A stretch of 64,000 bases of DNA from Mycobacterium sp. 852014-50255_SCH5639931 (GTDB lineage: Bacteria; Actinomycetota; Actinomycetes; Mycobacteriales; Mycobacteriaceae). Both the position numbers and the translations under genes were made by a program. The stretch spans positions 62,001 through 126,000 of the forward strand of contig NZ_LZSV01000035.1 in the NCBI RefSeq assembly GCF_001665605.1, read 5' to 3'. Positions 8,455 through 19,277 of this stretch are shown in pieces; the first letter of the stretch is position 1; every line of letters starts with the position of its first letter. The notes under the pieces were generated by a model, which ran no database searches, was not told the origin of the DNA, and worked only from the letters and a program-made list of their open reading frames with translations.

Positions 8455-9540
8455 TCACAGCAAGCTGAGGACGGCCGCGCCCAGTAACCCCGCCCCGCTC
8501 ACCACGGCCGCGGTGACCGCGATGGCCTTCCACCCGAAGCTGCGCGCGACCATCGCGGCTGCCGGAAGGCTCACCGCCGGAAGGGTGATCAGCAGCGCAC
8601 CGATGGTTCCCGACGACGCACCCAGCAGCGCCAGACCCTGAAGGATCGGGATTTCTCCGGCCGTCGGAATGACGATGAGCGTGCCGACAATCGCGACCAG
8701 CGCGACGAGCAGCAAGCCCGGTAGCAGGCCGTGGTGGGCGGGTTGACCGAGGGTGAGCAGCCAGCCCCGGAACGCCCCGAGAACAAGTACCAGGACTGCG
8801 TACTCGGGCAGCAGGAACAAACGCAGATACAGCAGCGCCCGCACGAACCCGCGCGACCGTCGCGGGGGCTCGGCGTCAGCCGCGGCGGGCGCCTCCGGGG
8901 GCGTCGCACCCACGGACCCGCGGGAGACCATTCCGACCGCCGCCCCGACGCCAAGCACCGCCGCGACACCGACGATCACCCTGGTCAGGGTCCATTGCCA
9001 CGGGCCGACCAGGAAGAGGAAAACGAGCACCGCCGGGTTCAGCAACGGATTGCCCAGCCAGTACGCGGCGGCCGCAGGACCAACGACGCCGTTGCGTCGC
9101 AAGGTGACCGCAACGGGCGCCGCGCAGCATGTGCACATCATCGACGGCATACTTGCCGCCCCGCCGGCCAGCGCGCTCGCGATGGGCCCACGCCGGTTCA
9201 ACGCCCGCGGCAACCACGACGGCGGCATCAACGCCTGAACCGAGGCGCTGATCAGCAGCGCAACCACCAGCGCCGGCCAGATCGACGACACATAAGCGTG
9301 AAAGAACGTCGCGGCGGCGTGCCATGTCGGGCGATCCCCGGCGTGCACGCCACCAATGATGAGAATGCTCGATCCGGACCAATGATGGGTCCGATGGGCT
9401 GTGACGGCCTTCGCGGCATAGGGCAGCCACTTCGCCCACAGCAACCCCGCCACGAACACGGCCAGTGTGACGAAGACACCGACCGCGACGTTCCCGCGGC
9501 GCCCGATGTGAATTGCGTTGCCCTTCAAAGGCATAGCCAT
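8455..9540 (-). CDS. Permease, PF03773 (ArsP-like) family with CTCC motif
   Basis: A 361-residue polytopic membrane protein with two homologous hydrophobic halves, as in the two-domain permeases related to ArsP. The motif SMMCTCCAAPVAVTLRRNG near residue 140 is characteristic: its clustered cysteines are placed to bind a metal or metalloid. The second half repeats a polar TAGEIPI segment. Transported substrate is unproven; organoarsenical or metal export is the family precedent. Its 5' end lies within 100 bases of a divergently transcribed hydrolase. Confidence 0.8.
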   Translation of the reverse strand: MAMPLKGNAIHIGRRGNVAVGVFVTLAVFVAGLLWAKWLPYAAKAVTAHRTHHWSGSSILIIGGVHAGDRPTWHAAATFFHAYVSSIWPALVVALLISASVQALMPPSWLPRALNRRGPIASALAGGAASMPSMMCTCCAAPVAVTLRRNGVVGPAAAAYWLGNPLLNPAVLVFLFLVGPWQWTLTRVIVGVAAVLGVGAAVGMVSRGSVGATPPEAPAAADAEPPRRSRGFVRALLYLRLFLLPEYAVLVLVLGAFRGWLLTLGQPAHHGLLPGLLLVALVAIVGTLIVIPTAGEIPILQGLALLGASSGTIGALLITLPAVSLPAAAMVARSFGWKAIAVTAAVVSGAGLLGAAVLSLL

Positions 9541-9637
9541 GATGAACGAGGCTAGCCCACGAAGTGCGATTCTTTTGCGGCGAGTGGATGGCCACGCTTA
9601 CCACACCGGGACCGCGATCGCTATTATTCTCGGCTTC

Positions 9638-10456
9638 GTGTTCGGGGCTATTCCGTCTGGGTATCGCCGTTACGTCGCCATCGGGGACAGTCAGACCGAG
9701 GGCTTGTGGGACGGCGACGACGTCGTCGGTCTCCTCGGATTCGCCGACCGGCTCGCCGTCACGATCGATTCGTTCTTCCCGGGACTGCACTACGCCAACC
9801 TGGCGATCCGCGGCAAACGGGTCGCCGACGTCTTGTCCGAGCAGGTCCCGCAGGCCCTGGCGATGCAGCCCGATCTGATCACCGTGTGCGCGGGGATGAA
9901 CGACGTCATCCAGCCGGGGCGGTCATTCGGTCCGGCCCTGGCCGACCTCGAACACGTCTACGCCGCGTTGGCCAGATCCGGCGCGACGGTGGTGACGACG
10001 ACTTTCCCGAACGTCGCTCAGTTCCTCCCGCTCGGTCGGCTGGTGTCCGGGCGTCTCGCCCGCATCAATGCGGCGATCACGGCCGCCACCGATCGCTACG
10101 GTTTCCGGCTCGTCGACCTGTACAACGCGCCGTCGATGCGCGAGCTGGACACCTGGGCCATCGACCGGGTGCACGCCTCCACCAAGGGGCACATGCTGTT
10201 CGCCGCCGCGGCCGCCGAGGCACTGGATTTGCCTGGCAGCAACCATGATTGGGCCCACGGCAGCCCCGACGCGAGGCGCCGGTCGCTGACCGCAGGCACC
10301 TATGAGCAGTTGCGCTGGACGCAGGACAGTTTCTTCCCGTGGATCTGGCGGCGCCTGCGCGGCCTGTCGTCGGCCGACGGCCGGGAGCCCAAACGGCCAC
10401 AGTTGGAGAGCCTCGGCGCGCCGAGCCGACCGGCCGACGCGAACCGGAGGGTTTAG
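9638..10456 (+). CDS. SGNH/GDSL-family hydrolase
   Basis: A probable esterase/lipase of the SGNH fold. Block I is YVAIGDSQTEG with the nucleophile Ser, block III is CAGMNDV with the oxyanion Asn, and block V is IDRVHASTKGH with the Asp-His pair. The frame is open back to an ATG at 9518, but that start would overlap the divergent permease gene. The GTG at 9638, only 11 codons before the conserved IGDS, is preferred. No classical signal peptide is seen with this start, so the enzyme is likely cytosolic. The C-terminal tail after the catalytic His is Arg/Pro-rich. Confidence 0.78.
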   Translation: MFGAIPSGYRRYVAIGDSQTEGLWDGDDVVGLLGFADRLAVTIDSFFPGLHYANLAIRGKRVADVLSEQVPQALAMQPDLITVCAGMNDVIQPGRSFGPALADLEHVYAALARSGATVVTTTFPNVAQFLPLGRLVSGRLARINAAITAATDRYGFRLVDLYNAPSMRELDTWAIDRVHASTKGHMLFAAAAAEALDLPGSNHDWAHGSPDARRRSLTAGTYEQLRWTQDSFFPWIWRRLRGLSSADGREPKRPQLESLGAPSRPADANRRV

Positions 10457-10492
10457 GACGCGTATCGCCGGACGGTCAGGCATCCTGGACGC

Positions 10493-11158
10493 ATGGATGT
10501 GGAGGCTTTGCTGCACGCGATCCCGCCGCTCGCGGTCTACCTGGTGGTCGGCGGTGTGGTCGGGCTCGAGAGCCTGGGCATTCCCCTTCCCGGGGAGATC
10601 ATCCTGGTCAGCGCCGCGCTGATGTCGTCGCATGACGATCTGCCCGTCAACCCCGTCGGCGTCGGCGTCGCGGCGGTGATCGGCGCCGTGGTCGGCGACT
10701 CGATCGGGTACGCGATCGGACGCCGGTTCGGCATGCCGCTCTTCGACCGCCTGGGCCGGCGCTTCCCCAAACATTTCGGTCCCGGACACGTCGCGTTGGC
10801 CGAAAAGTTGTTCAACCGCTGGGGGGTTCGGGCGGTCTTCCTCGGCCGGTTCATCGCGCTGCTGCGGATCTTCGCCGGGCCGCTGGCCGGGGCCCTGAAG
10901 ATGCACTACCCCCGGTTCTTGGCGGCCAACGTCTCGGGCGCCATCTGCTGGGCCGGTGGCACCACCGCGCTGGTGTACTACGCCGGAATGGCCGCGGAAC
11001 GCTGGCTGGAACGGTTCTCCTGGATAGCGCTGGTCATCGCGATCGTGTTCGGGCTGATCGCTGCCTTCGCGCTGCGGGAACGCACCTCCCGGGCCATCGC
11101 CGAGCTCGAGGCCGAGCATTACCGCAAGGCCGACAGCACCGCGGCCGACGCAGCTTGA
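10493..11158 (+). CDS. dedA: DedA-family membrane protein (Rv2637-like)
   Basis: A 221-residue DedA/VTT-domain protein. It has the family features ESLGIPLPGEIILVSAAL (the re-entrant acidic motif), GDSIGYAIGRRFG, and FLGRFIALLRIFAGPLAG with paired arginines. Members of the family are membrane proteins linked to lipid-carrier recycling and proton-motive-force homeostasis. The gene is followed by a TetR gene and then the STAS gene. In M. tuberculosis dedA and the STAS gene are adjacent, so the TetR gene looks like an insertion in this ancestral pair. Confidence 0.88.
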   Translation: MDVEALLHAIPPLAVYLVVGGVVGLESLGIPLPGEIILVSAALMSSHDDLPVNPVGVGVAAVIGAVVGDSIGYAIGRRFGMPLFDRLGRRFPKHFGPGHVALAEKLFNRWGVRAVFLGRFIALLRIFAGPLAGALKMHYPRFLAANVSGAICWAGGTTALVYYAGMAAERWLERFSWIALVIAIVFGLIAAFALRERTSRAIAELEAEHYRKADSTAADAA

Positions 11159-11166
11159 GCCAGCGG

Positions 11167-11787
11167 CTAGCTGGCCGCCTCGCCGAGATCCTCGGGCGCA
11201 ACCGGACGGTGCTCTTCGATGAGGGGAACGGCCATCCTGCGGGCACGCAACGCCGCATCCACGTCGCCCACAGCCGCCAGAATGATGGCGCCCTTCATCA
11301 AGATGTGCCAGGACGAGGCGAAGTCCTCGACGTCGGTCAGACCCGCGGCGACGGCGCGCTGACGCACGATGTCGCGAACATGGTCGATGTGGGTGATGCA
11401 GGCCCTTCCCGCGGGGGAATCGGGCCCGAGCTCGAGCAGCACGTTGATGAACGAGCAGCCCTCATAGCCGTCGCGGAGCTGAATCCAGTCGTGCATGACG
11501 TCGAAAATCGCGAGCAACTGTTGCTCGGGCGTCTCGCCCCGCCGCCGTGACTGCTCCTCGATCAGGCCGTGGGTCCACAGTTCCTCGCGCCGCTGCAGCA
11601 CGGCCAGCACGAGGTCGTTCTTGGTGGCGAAGTGCCGGTACAACGTAGCCCTGGCGACACCGGCCCGGTCGATCACCTCTTCGGTACCGACCGCACGGAT
11701 TCCACGCCGGCTGAACAGCTCATATGCCGCGGCCAGGATACGTTCACGAGCCGACGCGGCGGGCGTTCCGACATCGGAAGTTGTCAT
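11167..11787 (-). CDS. TetR-family transcriptional repressor
   Basis: A 206-residue regulator. The N-terminal helix-turn-helix reads ARERILAAAYELFSRRGIRAVGTEEVIDRAGVARATLYRHFATKNDLVLAVL. The all-helical C-terminal domain binds an unknown ligand. The ATG at 11787 fits family start spacing better than 11817. It is convergent with dedA, with eight bases between the stops, and divergent from the STAS gene. A TetR-type dyad lies 39-52 bases upstream of its start, suggesting autoregulation and possible control of the STAS gene. Confidence 0.87.
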   Translation of the reverse strand: MTTSDVGTPAASARERILAAAYELFSRRGIRAVGTEEVIDRAGVARATLYRHFATKNDLVLAVLQRREELWTHGLIEEQSRRRGETPEQQLLAIFDVMHDWIQLRDGYEGCSFINVLLELGPDSPAGRACITHIDHVRDIVRQRAVAAGLTDVEDFASSWHILMKGAIILAAVGDVDAALRARRMAVPLIEEHRPVAPEDLGEAAS

Positions 11788-11825
11788 AGCAACCCACAAC
11801 ATACTCTTAGCTGGCACAGGTAGAC

Positions 11826-11839
11826 AGACAGACCTGTCT
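11826..11839. promoter_or_regulatory. Candidate TetR operator
   Basis: AGACAG-AC-CTGTCT is a perfect 6-2-6 inverted repeat in the intergenic region between the divergent TetR and STAS genes. A further CTGTCT half-site occurs about 35 bases to the right (near 11875). Size and location are typical of TetR autoregulatory sites. Confidence 0.6.
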
Positions 11840-11942
11840 TGTTATAGAAAAGAGATTCGCATTCCGCGAGAAAGTCTGTCTTCAGAGGGCAGGACGGGCA
11901 TCCATCGCAGCGTCGTAGACGCTGGTCGATTAGGAGTCCAAG

Positions 11943-12383
11943 ATGTTGAGCTCGGCCATTGCAGAACCCATGACAACTACCCACCTGATGCTCAGCACGA
12001 AGCTGGTCTACGAGCTGGGCGACCCCAACAGCACGCTGCGCGCGTCAGCCGATCGCAGCGGCCCGGCGGTACTGATCTATGCGGGCGGGGAGGTAGACGC
12101 GTGCAACGAGCACACCTGGCGCCAGTTGGTCAGCGAAGTCGCCGGCATCGTCATCGCTCCGGGTGCCCTGGTCGTCGACGTCACGGGCCTCGATTTCATG
12201 GCCTGCTGCGCGTTCGCGGTGCTGGCCGACGAGGCGAAGCGCTGCAAGGAGCGTGGCATCGAGTTGCGCCTGGTGAGCCGCGAGCCGATCGTCGCGCGCA
12301 TCGTCGACGCGTGCGGCCTGTCGGCCCTCCTGCCCATCTACCCGACCGCCGATTCCGCGTTGGCGTCCGCGGCCCGTTGGTGA
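11943..12383 (+). CDS. STAS-domain protein (anti-anti-sigma factor-like, Rv2638-like)
   Basis: A 146-residue protein with a STAS fold (roughly residues 35-140), as in anti-sigma-factor antagonists that release sigma factors by binding anti-sigma kinases. The strand-helix junction that normally carries the phosphorylated Ser/Thr (D-S-S-G type) reads LDFMACCAFAVL here, with cysteines where the serines would be. Kinase control through that residue is therefore not expected. A good AGGAG lies six bases before the ATG at 11943. Its partner is unknown. Confidence 0.8.
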   Translation: MLSSAIAEPMTTTHLMLSTKLVYELGDPNSTLRASADRSGPAVLIYAGGEVDACNEHTWRQLVSEVAGIVIAPGALVVDVTGLDFMACCAFAVLADEAKRCKERGIELRLVSREPIVARIVDACGLSALLPIYPTADSALASAARW

Positions 12384-12421
12384 CGGCGCAGCACGGACAC
12401 TGATAGGGCCCCTGCGCCTGG

Positions 12422-13516
12422 ATGAGCGACCCTCCCACCTTCGGCGCGGAGGAAGAATTCCTCCTTGTCGACCCGCGAACCGGCGAACCGGCTCCGCAAA
12501 ACGCCGATGTGGCCGCCGAGGCCAAGCGCCGGGGTGTTGAGCTGCAGCTGGAACTCAGCAGTTGCCAAGTGGAAACCACCTCCAGCGTGGTGTCGACCAG
12601 CACGGAACTCGGCCAGGAACTGGCCCGGCTGCGGCGCACCGCGGCACAGGCGGCCGAGGCTGCGGGGCTTCGGCTGCTCGCCGCCGGTCTTCCCCCGACC
12701 ACACCGCATGAGTCTCCCGTCACTGACACGCCCCGCTATCGCCGGATCGGCGCGGAGTACGGGATGGTCGCGCACGAGCAAGGGATCTGCGGATGCCATG
12801 TGCACGTCGAGGTTCCCGACCGCGCGGCCGCCATCCATGTCAGCAACTGGCTGCGGCCGTGGCTGCCGAATTTGCTTGCGCTGGCGGCTAATTCGGCGGT
12901 ATACCGCAGCGCCGACAGCGGCTACGCGAGCTGGCGCAGTGTCCTGTGGCGACGCTGGCCGGTGGCCGGGCCGCCGCCGTTCTTCCCGTCGCCCGACGAC
13001 TACGCCCGCACAGTGCGGATGCTGATCGACAGCGAAGTGATCCTGGACGAGAAGATGGTCTATTGGGACGTGCGTCCGTCGGAGAACTTCCCGACGATCG
13101 AGGTGCGGGTGGCCGACGTGCCGGCGACCGTCGCGGAAACGGTGCTGCTCGCCACGCTCGTCAGGGCCGCGGTGATGACGGCGCTCGAGGCCCGCGGGCG
13201 CGAAGACGAGCCCGGGCGGCTTCCGCCGGCGGCCCTGCGCGCGGCGTACTGGAAGGCCGCCCACGACGGGCTCGCCGGTCGCACGCTCGACCTGATCCAC
13301 GGCGGCGGAGCGGTGTCGGCTCGCGATCAGTTGGGCGCCCTCGTGCAGCGCGTGCGGCCGGCGTTGGAGACGCTCGGCGAATACGACCGCGTCGTAGGCG
13401 AACTCGACCGCGTCGCCATGCAGGGCAACGGGGCGATGCGTCAGCTGCGGGCGTGGCGCAAGCGGGGCGAGGTGATGGACGTCATCGACGAAGCGGCCGC
13501 CGCCACGCTGAGCTGA
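12422..13516 (+). CDS. Carboxylate-amine ligase, YbdK / glutamate-cysteine ligase 2 family
   Basis: A 364-residue GCS2-family enzyme. The N-terminal TFGAEEEFLLVD holds the metal-binding acidic cluster, followed by ELQLELSSCQVET and ICGCHVHVEVPD with conserved His residues, and later ENFPTIEVRVADVP. The fold joins glutamate to cysteine or a related amine with ATP. In mycobacteria, which make mycothiol rather than glutathione, the true product of YbdK-type enzymes is uncertain. It is a single gene reading away from the STAS gene. Confidence 0.83.
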   Translation: MSDPPTFGAEEEFLLVDPRTGEPAPQNADVAAEAKRRGVELQLELSSCQVETTSSVVSTSTELGQELARLRRTAAQAAEAAGLRLLAAGLPPTTPHESPVTDTPRYRRIGAEYGMVAHEQGICGCHVHVEVPDRAAAIHVSNWLRPWLPNLLALAANSAVYRSADSGYASWRSVLWRRWPVAGPPPFFPSPDDYARTVRMLIDSEVILDEKMVYWDVRPSENFPTIEVRVADVPATVAETVLLATLVRAAVMTALEARGREDEPGRLPPAALRAAYWKAAHDGLAGRTLDLIHGGGAVSARDQLGALVQRVRPALETLGEYDRVVGELDRVAMQGNGAMRQLRAWRKRGEVMDVIDEAAAATLS

Positions 13517-13541
13517 ACCCCTTGGGGCACAGCCGCACCCG

Positions 13542-14327
13542 TCAGGCCACGGCGAGCAGTCGATACAGCCCGATCAGGCCGACGACCACGATCGTGGCGC
13601 GCAGCGCGTTTCCCGACAGCCGGCGGCCGTAGCGCGCCCCGATCAGCCCGCCGATCAGCGAACCCACGGCGATCAGCCCGGCGGCCGGCCAGCTGATCCG
13701 GCCGAAGGCGACCAACGTATAGGCAATCGCGGCAACGACATTGACCACGAGGGCCAGCAGGTTCTTGGCGGCATTCATCCGCTGTACCGACTCCGGCAGC
13801 AGCGCGCCCATCAGGCCGACCAACAGGATGCCCTGAGCGGCGGTGAAATAACCGCCATAGACGCCGACGGCGAATGTCCCGAACACCAGGACGGCCATGC
13901 GGCGGGGTGTGATGTGCTCGGGCGAGCGGCCCGCGGCCTCGGCGCGCCGGCCCGTCCACGCCTGAATCCGCGGCCCGGCGACCACCAGAGTCAGCGCCAT
14001 GACCAACAGCACCGGCACCACTTCGGCGAAGACCTTCTCCGGCAGATGCAGCAGCAGGAAGGCGCCCAGCACCGCGCCGCCCAGCGACGCCGGAAGCTGC
14101 CAGCGCAGCCGATCCCACTGGCCGCGCAGCTCGGCGCGGTAGCCCCAGGTGCCCGACACGCTGCCGGCGACCAGACCGATCGCGTTCGACATAGTGGCCG
14201 TCACCGGTGGGAAGCCGAGGGCGACCAGCGTGGGGAACGTGATCAACGTGCCGGACCCGACCAGCGCGTTGATGGCGCCGGCGCCGAACCCGGCCAAGCA
14301 AATGAGAATCATGTGGGAAGGCGACAC
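13542..14327 (-). CDS. TauE/SafE-family sulfite/anion exporter
   Basis: A 261-residue integral membrane protein with about eight hydrophobic helices. Both halves carry the family repeat: GFGAGAINALVGSGTLITFPTLVALGFPPVTATMSNAIGL at the N-terminus, and GGYFTAAQGILLVGLMGALLPESVQRMNAAKNLLALVVN in the second half. TauE/SafE proteins export sulfite, sulfoacetate or related anions. The substrate here is not determinable. It converges with the ligase gene. Confidence 0.85.
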   Translation of the reverse strand: MSPSHMILICLAGFGAGAINALVGSGTLITFPTLVALGFPPVTATMSNAIGLVAGSVSGTWGYRAELRGQWDRLRWQLPASLGGAVLGAFLLLHLPEKVFAEVVPVLLVMALTLVVAGPRIQAWTGRRAEAAGRSPEHITPRRMAVLVFGTFAVGVYGGYFTAAQGILLVGLMGALLPESVQRMNAAKNLLALVVNVVAAIAYTLVAFGRISWPAAGLIAVGSLIGGLIGARYGRRLSGNALRATIVVVGLIGLYRLLAVA

Positions 14328-14391
14328 TGAAGAAAAACCTTAGCCTGCCGCCGGTTTCGGCATGCGGGCGACCGCCGGGTTATGCTCCCCG

Positions 14392-15324
14392 TCAGGCGGG
14401 CGGCGCTTCGCCCCCGCGGTCGACGCCGGCGCGCAGCTTGACCGACGCCGAATAGGCCAGCGTCCGGAAGTGCAGCACCGGGTCGTCGGAGGGCTCGATG
14501 CCGTCGGTGACGCGCATCGGGTCGAAAACGACGATGTCACCGCCGTGCTCGCGCTCGGTCTCCAGTCCGGTGATCTCGAGGGTGCCGACGGTCGCGATCT
14601 GCGTGCTCTGCCAGGGCGCCGACGGGTCCACCGTCGAGTCGGTGGGTCCGGCGATCTGCACGCGATATCCGAACCGCACCGGTCCGCCCTCCAGGCGCGC
14701 GTTCAGCTCGTCGGTGAGGAAGTCCGCGCCTTTGCCGTGGGCGGCGGATGCCGATAGGAAGTTCTCCGCGGCGGCCGGAACCAGGTGATAGCGAACGAAT
14801 CTGGCGCTGCCGTCGGCGGCGACCCAGCGGAAGGCGTGCAGGCCGTGGTACTCGACGGTGGCGTAGCTCGCCGGAATCCTGTTGGCGTCCCGCACCACCG
14901 GTAGCGCGCCGAGCAGCTTCGGATGCGTGAGAAAGTATTTGGCCATGCGCAGGGGCGTGGTCAGGCCGGGCCGCATCGCCTTGAGCAGATCGACGAACCC
15001 GTCCGGTGTGCTGGAAACGAACAGGCGTGCGGTCTGCGTCGACACGTCGGTGGTGGAGCCGTCGGGCAGGGTGAACTTCACCGCCATCCCGCGGATGCCC
15101 GCCACGTTGTCGCGCTGTTTGGGATTGCCTGCGCCGTTGGAGAAGCGGATCAGCGCCGGGACCGTCGAACCATCGAGATGCTTTGCGCGCGTGAGCATGA
15201 CCGCATCGGGTGTCGCGGTGAACGTGCCGCGGTAGAGCGTGCCTTTGGCGTGTAGCGCGCGGCAGCCCGGCTGCGCGCCGCCGGTGCCTCGGATCGCCTC
15301 GATCGCGTCATCGGGAGTGACCAT
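14392..15324 (-). CDS. Catalase-family heme protein, small (SrpA-type)
   Basis: A 310-residue single-domain catalase relative, much shorter than classical catalases (about 480 or more residues). The distal His is in RALHAKGTLYRGTFT, the substrate-channel region in PALIRFSNGAGNP, and the proximal heme Tyr is expected in HFRTLAYSASVKLR near the C-terminus. Such mini-catalases often act as heme peroxidases. It lies 64 bases upstream of the TauE-like gene on the same strand, so the two may share transcription. Confidence 0.85.
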   Translation of the reverse strand: MVTPDDAIEAIRGTGGAQPGCRALHAKGTLYRGTFTATPDAVMLTRAKHLDGSTVPALIRFSNGAGNPKQRDNVAGIRGMAVKFTLPDGSTTDVSTQTARLFVSSTPDGFVDLLKAMRPGLTTPLRMAKYFLTHPKLLGALPVVRDANRIPASYATVEYHGLHAFRWVAADGSARFVRYHLVPAAAENFLSASAAHGKGADFLTDELNARLEGGPVRFGYRVQIAGPTDSTVDPSAPWQSTQIATVGTLEITGLETEREHGGDIVVFDPMRVTDGIEPSDDPVLHFRTLAYSASVKLRAGVDRGGEAPPA

Positions 15325-15341
15325 GCGCGAATCTTAAGGCG

Positions 15342-16130
15342 CTAGGAGGGAAAGCCGAAGAGTTTGACCACACCGTGATCGCGACCGGCGGTGTAGCCGC
15401 CGTCGACGGCAATGGCCTGGCCGCTGACGAACGAGGCGTCGGGCGACAGCAGGAATGCCGCCATGGCCGCCACCTCCTCCGGCTGGCCCAGCCGTTGCAG
15501 GGCGTGTTCGGAGGTGATGGATTGCAACGGACCCTCCATACCCGGGAGACCGAAGACGCTTTGGGCCATTGGTGTTTCGATGAAACCCGGACAGATGGCG
15601 TTGGCCCGGATGCCGCTCGGCCCGTAGTCGAGCGCGATGTTCTTGGTGAGCAGCACGACGCCACCCTTGGCCGCGTTGTACGAACTGCCGCCCGCCGTGC
15701 CTTCCAGGCCCTCGACGCTGGCGACGGTCACCAGCGAACCGCGTTCGCCGTCGACGCGGGGTTGCTCGATCATCCGGGCCAGCGCCGCCTTCGCCACCAG
15801 GAAGGTGCCGGTGAGGTTGATGCCGATCACCCGGTCCCATTCGGCGCGGTCGAGCAGGTGGACCGGGCCTCCCCCGGCGACCCCGGCGGCGTGCAGGACG
15901 CCGTCGAGGCGGTCGGGCACGGCGGCCAGCACCGCGGCGATCGCGGCTTCGTCGGTCACGTCGGCGGTGACGAATTGGAATCGGGGGCCGAGGTCCGGCG
16001 CCGCGGCCAGGTCGGCGCCGATCACCGTGCCGCCCTCGGCCAGTAGGCGCCTCGCGGTCGCCAGGCCGATTCCGGACGCGGCGCCCGTCACGACGAAGGT
16101 GCGCGAGCCGGCTCGGTCAGGGTTCACCAC
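15342..16130 (-). CDS. SDR-family oxidoreductase
   Basis: A 262-residue classical short-chain dehydrogenase. TGAASGIG is the cofactor loop, HAAGVAG corresponds to NNAG, the active-site Ser is in VTVASVEG, and the catalytic pair is in YNAAKGG. A family C-terminal element is VDGGYTAGRD. Two consecutive GTG codons (16130, 16127) follow AGAGGGGA at a good distance. No ATG is better placed. It is convergent with nothing and stands 17 bases from the catalase-like gene, perhaps in one transcript. The substrate is unknown. Confidence 0.83.
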   Translation of the reverse strand: MVNPDRAGSRTFVVTGAASGIGLATARRLLAEGGTVIGADLAAAPDLGPRFQFVTADVTDEAAIAAVLAAVPDRLDGVLHAAGVAGGGPVHLLDRAEWDRVIGINLTGTFLVAKAALARMIEQPRVDGERGSLVTVASVEGLEGTAGGSSYNAAKGGVVLLTKNIALDYGPSGIRANAICPGFIETPMAQSVFGLPGMEGPLQSITSEHALQRLGQPEEVAAMAAFLLSPDASFVSGQAIAVDGGYTAGRDHGVVKLFGFPS

Positions 16131-16348
16131 GTTTGGTCCCCTCTTATCGGATCGTGTTATGCCGCAGAAATGTTGACACACCGCGTCCCACGCGCGCGGG
16201 CAAATTCTTGCACGCATCGCCTGCCGGCAGGTCGATAACGGAAAGCTATCAGCAAATAGCGGCCCAATCTTGGACACCACCCGCTTGCGGGGACATCGTA
16301 GAACCAGTGGGCGAACCCCCCGTTTGCCCCCGGATCAGGAGCCAGCGC

Positions 16349-16933
16349 ATGTGTTCGTCGAGACTCGGGCCACCACGTTTTAAGCGGGTCGCCGCCACCG
16401 CGATGGCCGTGGCCACGGGATTGACGGCGACGATCGTGCTGATCGCCACCGCCGAACCGCCGGCGGTGCGACTCGCATCGGCCGAGTCGATCGCCGTTGC
16501 CGAAGGCGTCACGATCGCTCCGGCGCCCGGGTGGGCGCTCGGGCACCGTGGTCCGAATTGGGTGGCGCTTAGCAACGCCGACGGCAGCGCGCAGTTGCGA
16601 GTGGCGGTCAAGCCGGCCGGCAGTACCGATGTCGGCGCGGTCCTGCAGGACGACATGGATCAGTACGCATCCGCGTCCGGGCTGGGCAATCTGAGGAACT
16701 TGACGGCACCCGATACGCAACCGCTCCAAAGCGCCAACTTCCAGCAACGGGCGTCGGTGGATTACACCGCCGACGTTCCGGCAGCAGATGGACCGATTCC
16801 CGTCCTGGGCACCTTCACCGAGCTGCTGAACACGTCCAACCGACGGTCGGTCTTCATCGACTTCAGACAGAACAACAACGCGACTCCTCAGGCCGTCGAC
16901 GACGGCGGGATGATGATCCGGTCGATGGAATGA
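16349..16933 (+). CDS. Exported or membrane-anchored mycobacterial protein, function unknown
   Basis: A 194-residue protein with an N-terminal basic region and a hydrophobic segment (VAATAMAVATGLTATIVLIATA), then ASAES as a possible cleavage site, so it is exported or anchored. The mature part starts GVTIAPAPGWALGHRGPNWVALSN and holds no catalytic motif or cysteine. The start is set by AGGAG seven bases before ATG 16349. Proteins of this pattern are frequent in mycobacteria and resemble the LpqN-like group only loosely. No function is assigned. Confidence 0.68.
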   Translation: MCSSRLGPPRFKRVAATAMAVATGLTATIVLIATAEPPAVRLASAESIAVAEGVTIAPAPGWALGHRGPNWVALSNADGSAQLRVAVKPAGSTDVGAVLQDDMDQYASASGLGNLRNLTAPDTQPLQSANFQQRASVDYTADVPAADGPIPVLGTFTELLNTSNRRSVFIDFRQNNNATPQAVDDGGMMIRSME

Positions 16934-16975
16934 GGCCCGCGGCTCATTCCCGATGAAACACCAACGGGCGCAGCA

Positions 16976-17566
16976 TTAGCCGAGATTTTCCTCTCTGCCC
17001 GGCACCGACGCGTCGAACGCGTTCAGCGTGATACCGACCATCGAGAAACATCCCACCAGGAAGACGATCTCGGCGACGCCCCCAGCGCCAAAAGCCTCTC
17101 GCGCCGCTTGGTACGTCGTCTCCGGAAGCGCGCCGCCCCGGTTCAGCGCGGCCGCCATGTCGTACGCGGCACCCTCGTCGTCGTCGAGGTCGTGGGGACG
17201 TTCGCCCGCGGCGATCGTCGCGATCTTGCGCTCGCCCAGCCCTGCCCGCCGGGCGAAGTGCTCGTGCCCATAGATCTCGTAGCGAGCGCCGAACTTGGCG
17301 GCGGTCACCAGGATCACCAGCTGGTGGACGGCGTCCGGCAGCACCCTGTGCTCCCAGAGCGCCTTATTGAAGGCCCAGGCCGGCTTTCCGAATTGCGGGA
17401 AATGCAGCCAGCCGTTGAAGGGGCCGATCAGGGCGCCATCCTCGCGGCGCGCGACGAGTCCGTCGAAGTTGCGCTCGATCACCGCCGCCATGTCGTCATA
17501 GAGGCGCTTCTGCTCAGGGCCCAGGCCGGCCGGTGGCAGCAGCGGCAGACGCGTCTTTTCGGGCAT
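16976..17566 (-). CDS. Carboxymuconolactone decarboxylase-family protein (AhpD-like fold)
   Basis: A 196-residue all-helical protein of the CMD/AhpD superfamily. The core segment HQLVILVTAAKFGARYEIYGHEHFARRAGL occupies the place of the redox motif, but it has E-x-x-x-x-H instead of C-x-x-C. Peroxidase chemistry like AhpD is therefore unlikely, and a decarboxylase or hydrolase role is possible. The ATG at 17566 begins MPEKTRLPLLPPAGL, a typical family start. It is divergent from the acyl-CoA ligase. Confidence 0.78.
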   Translation of the reverse strand: MPEKTRLPLLPPAGLGPEQKRLYDDMAAVIERNFDGLVARREDGALIGPFNGWLHFPQFGKPAWAFNKALWEHRVLPDAVHQLVILVTAAKFGARYEIYGHEHFARRAGLGERKIATIAAGERPHDLDDDEGAAYDMAAALNRGGALPETTYQAAREAFGAGGVAEIVFLVGCFSMVGITLNAFDASVPGREENLG

Positions 17567-17717
17567 AGCCTGATCGTGCGCCGACGCCGGTGCGCGTGCC
17601 AGGACTTGTTGGTGACCACTGGTAGGCGCAAGCTCCCAGTCAAACGGAGGGCCGCAGTGGCGTGCGCGGCCGCGACCGCGTATCACAGAGTGGAATAAAT
17701 CGACCTCGGAGGGGTTC

Positions 17718-19273
<1,556 letters not shown>

Positions 19274-19277
<4 letters not shown>

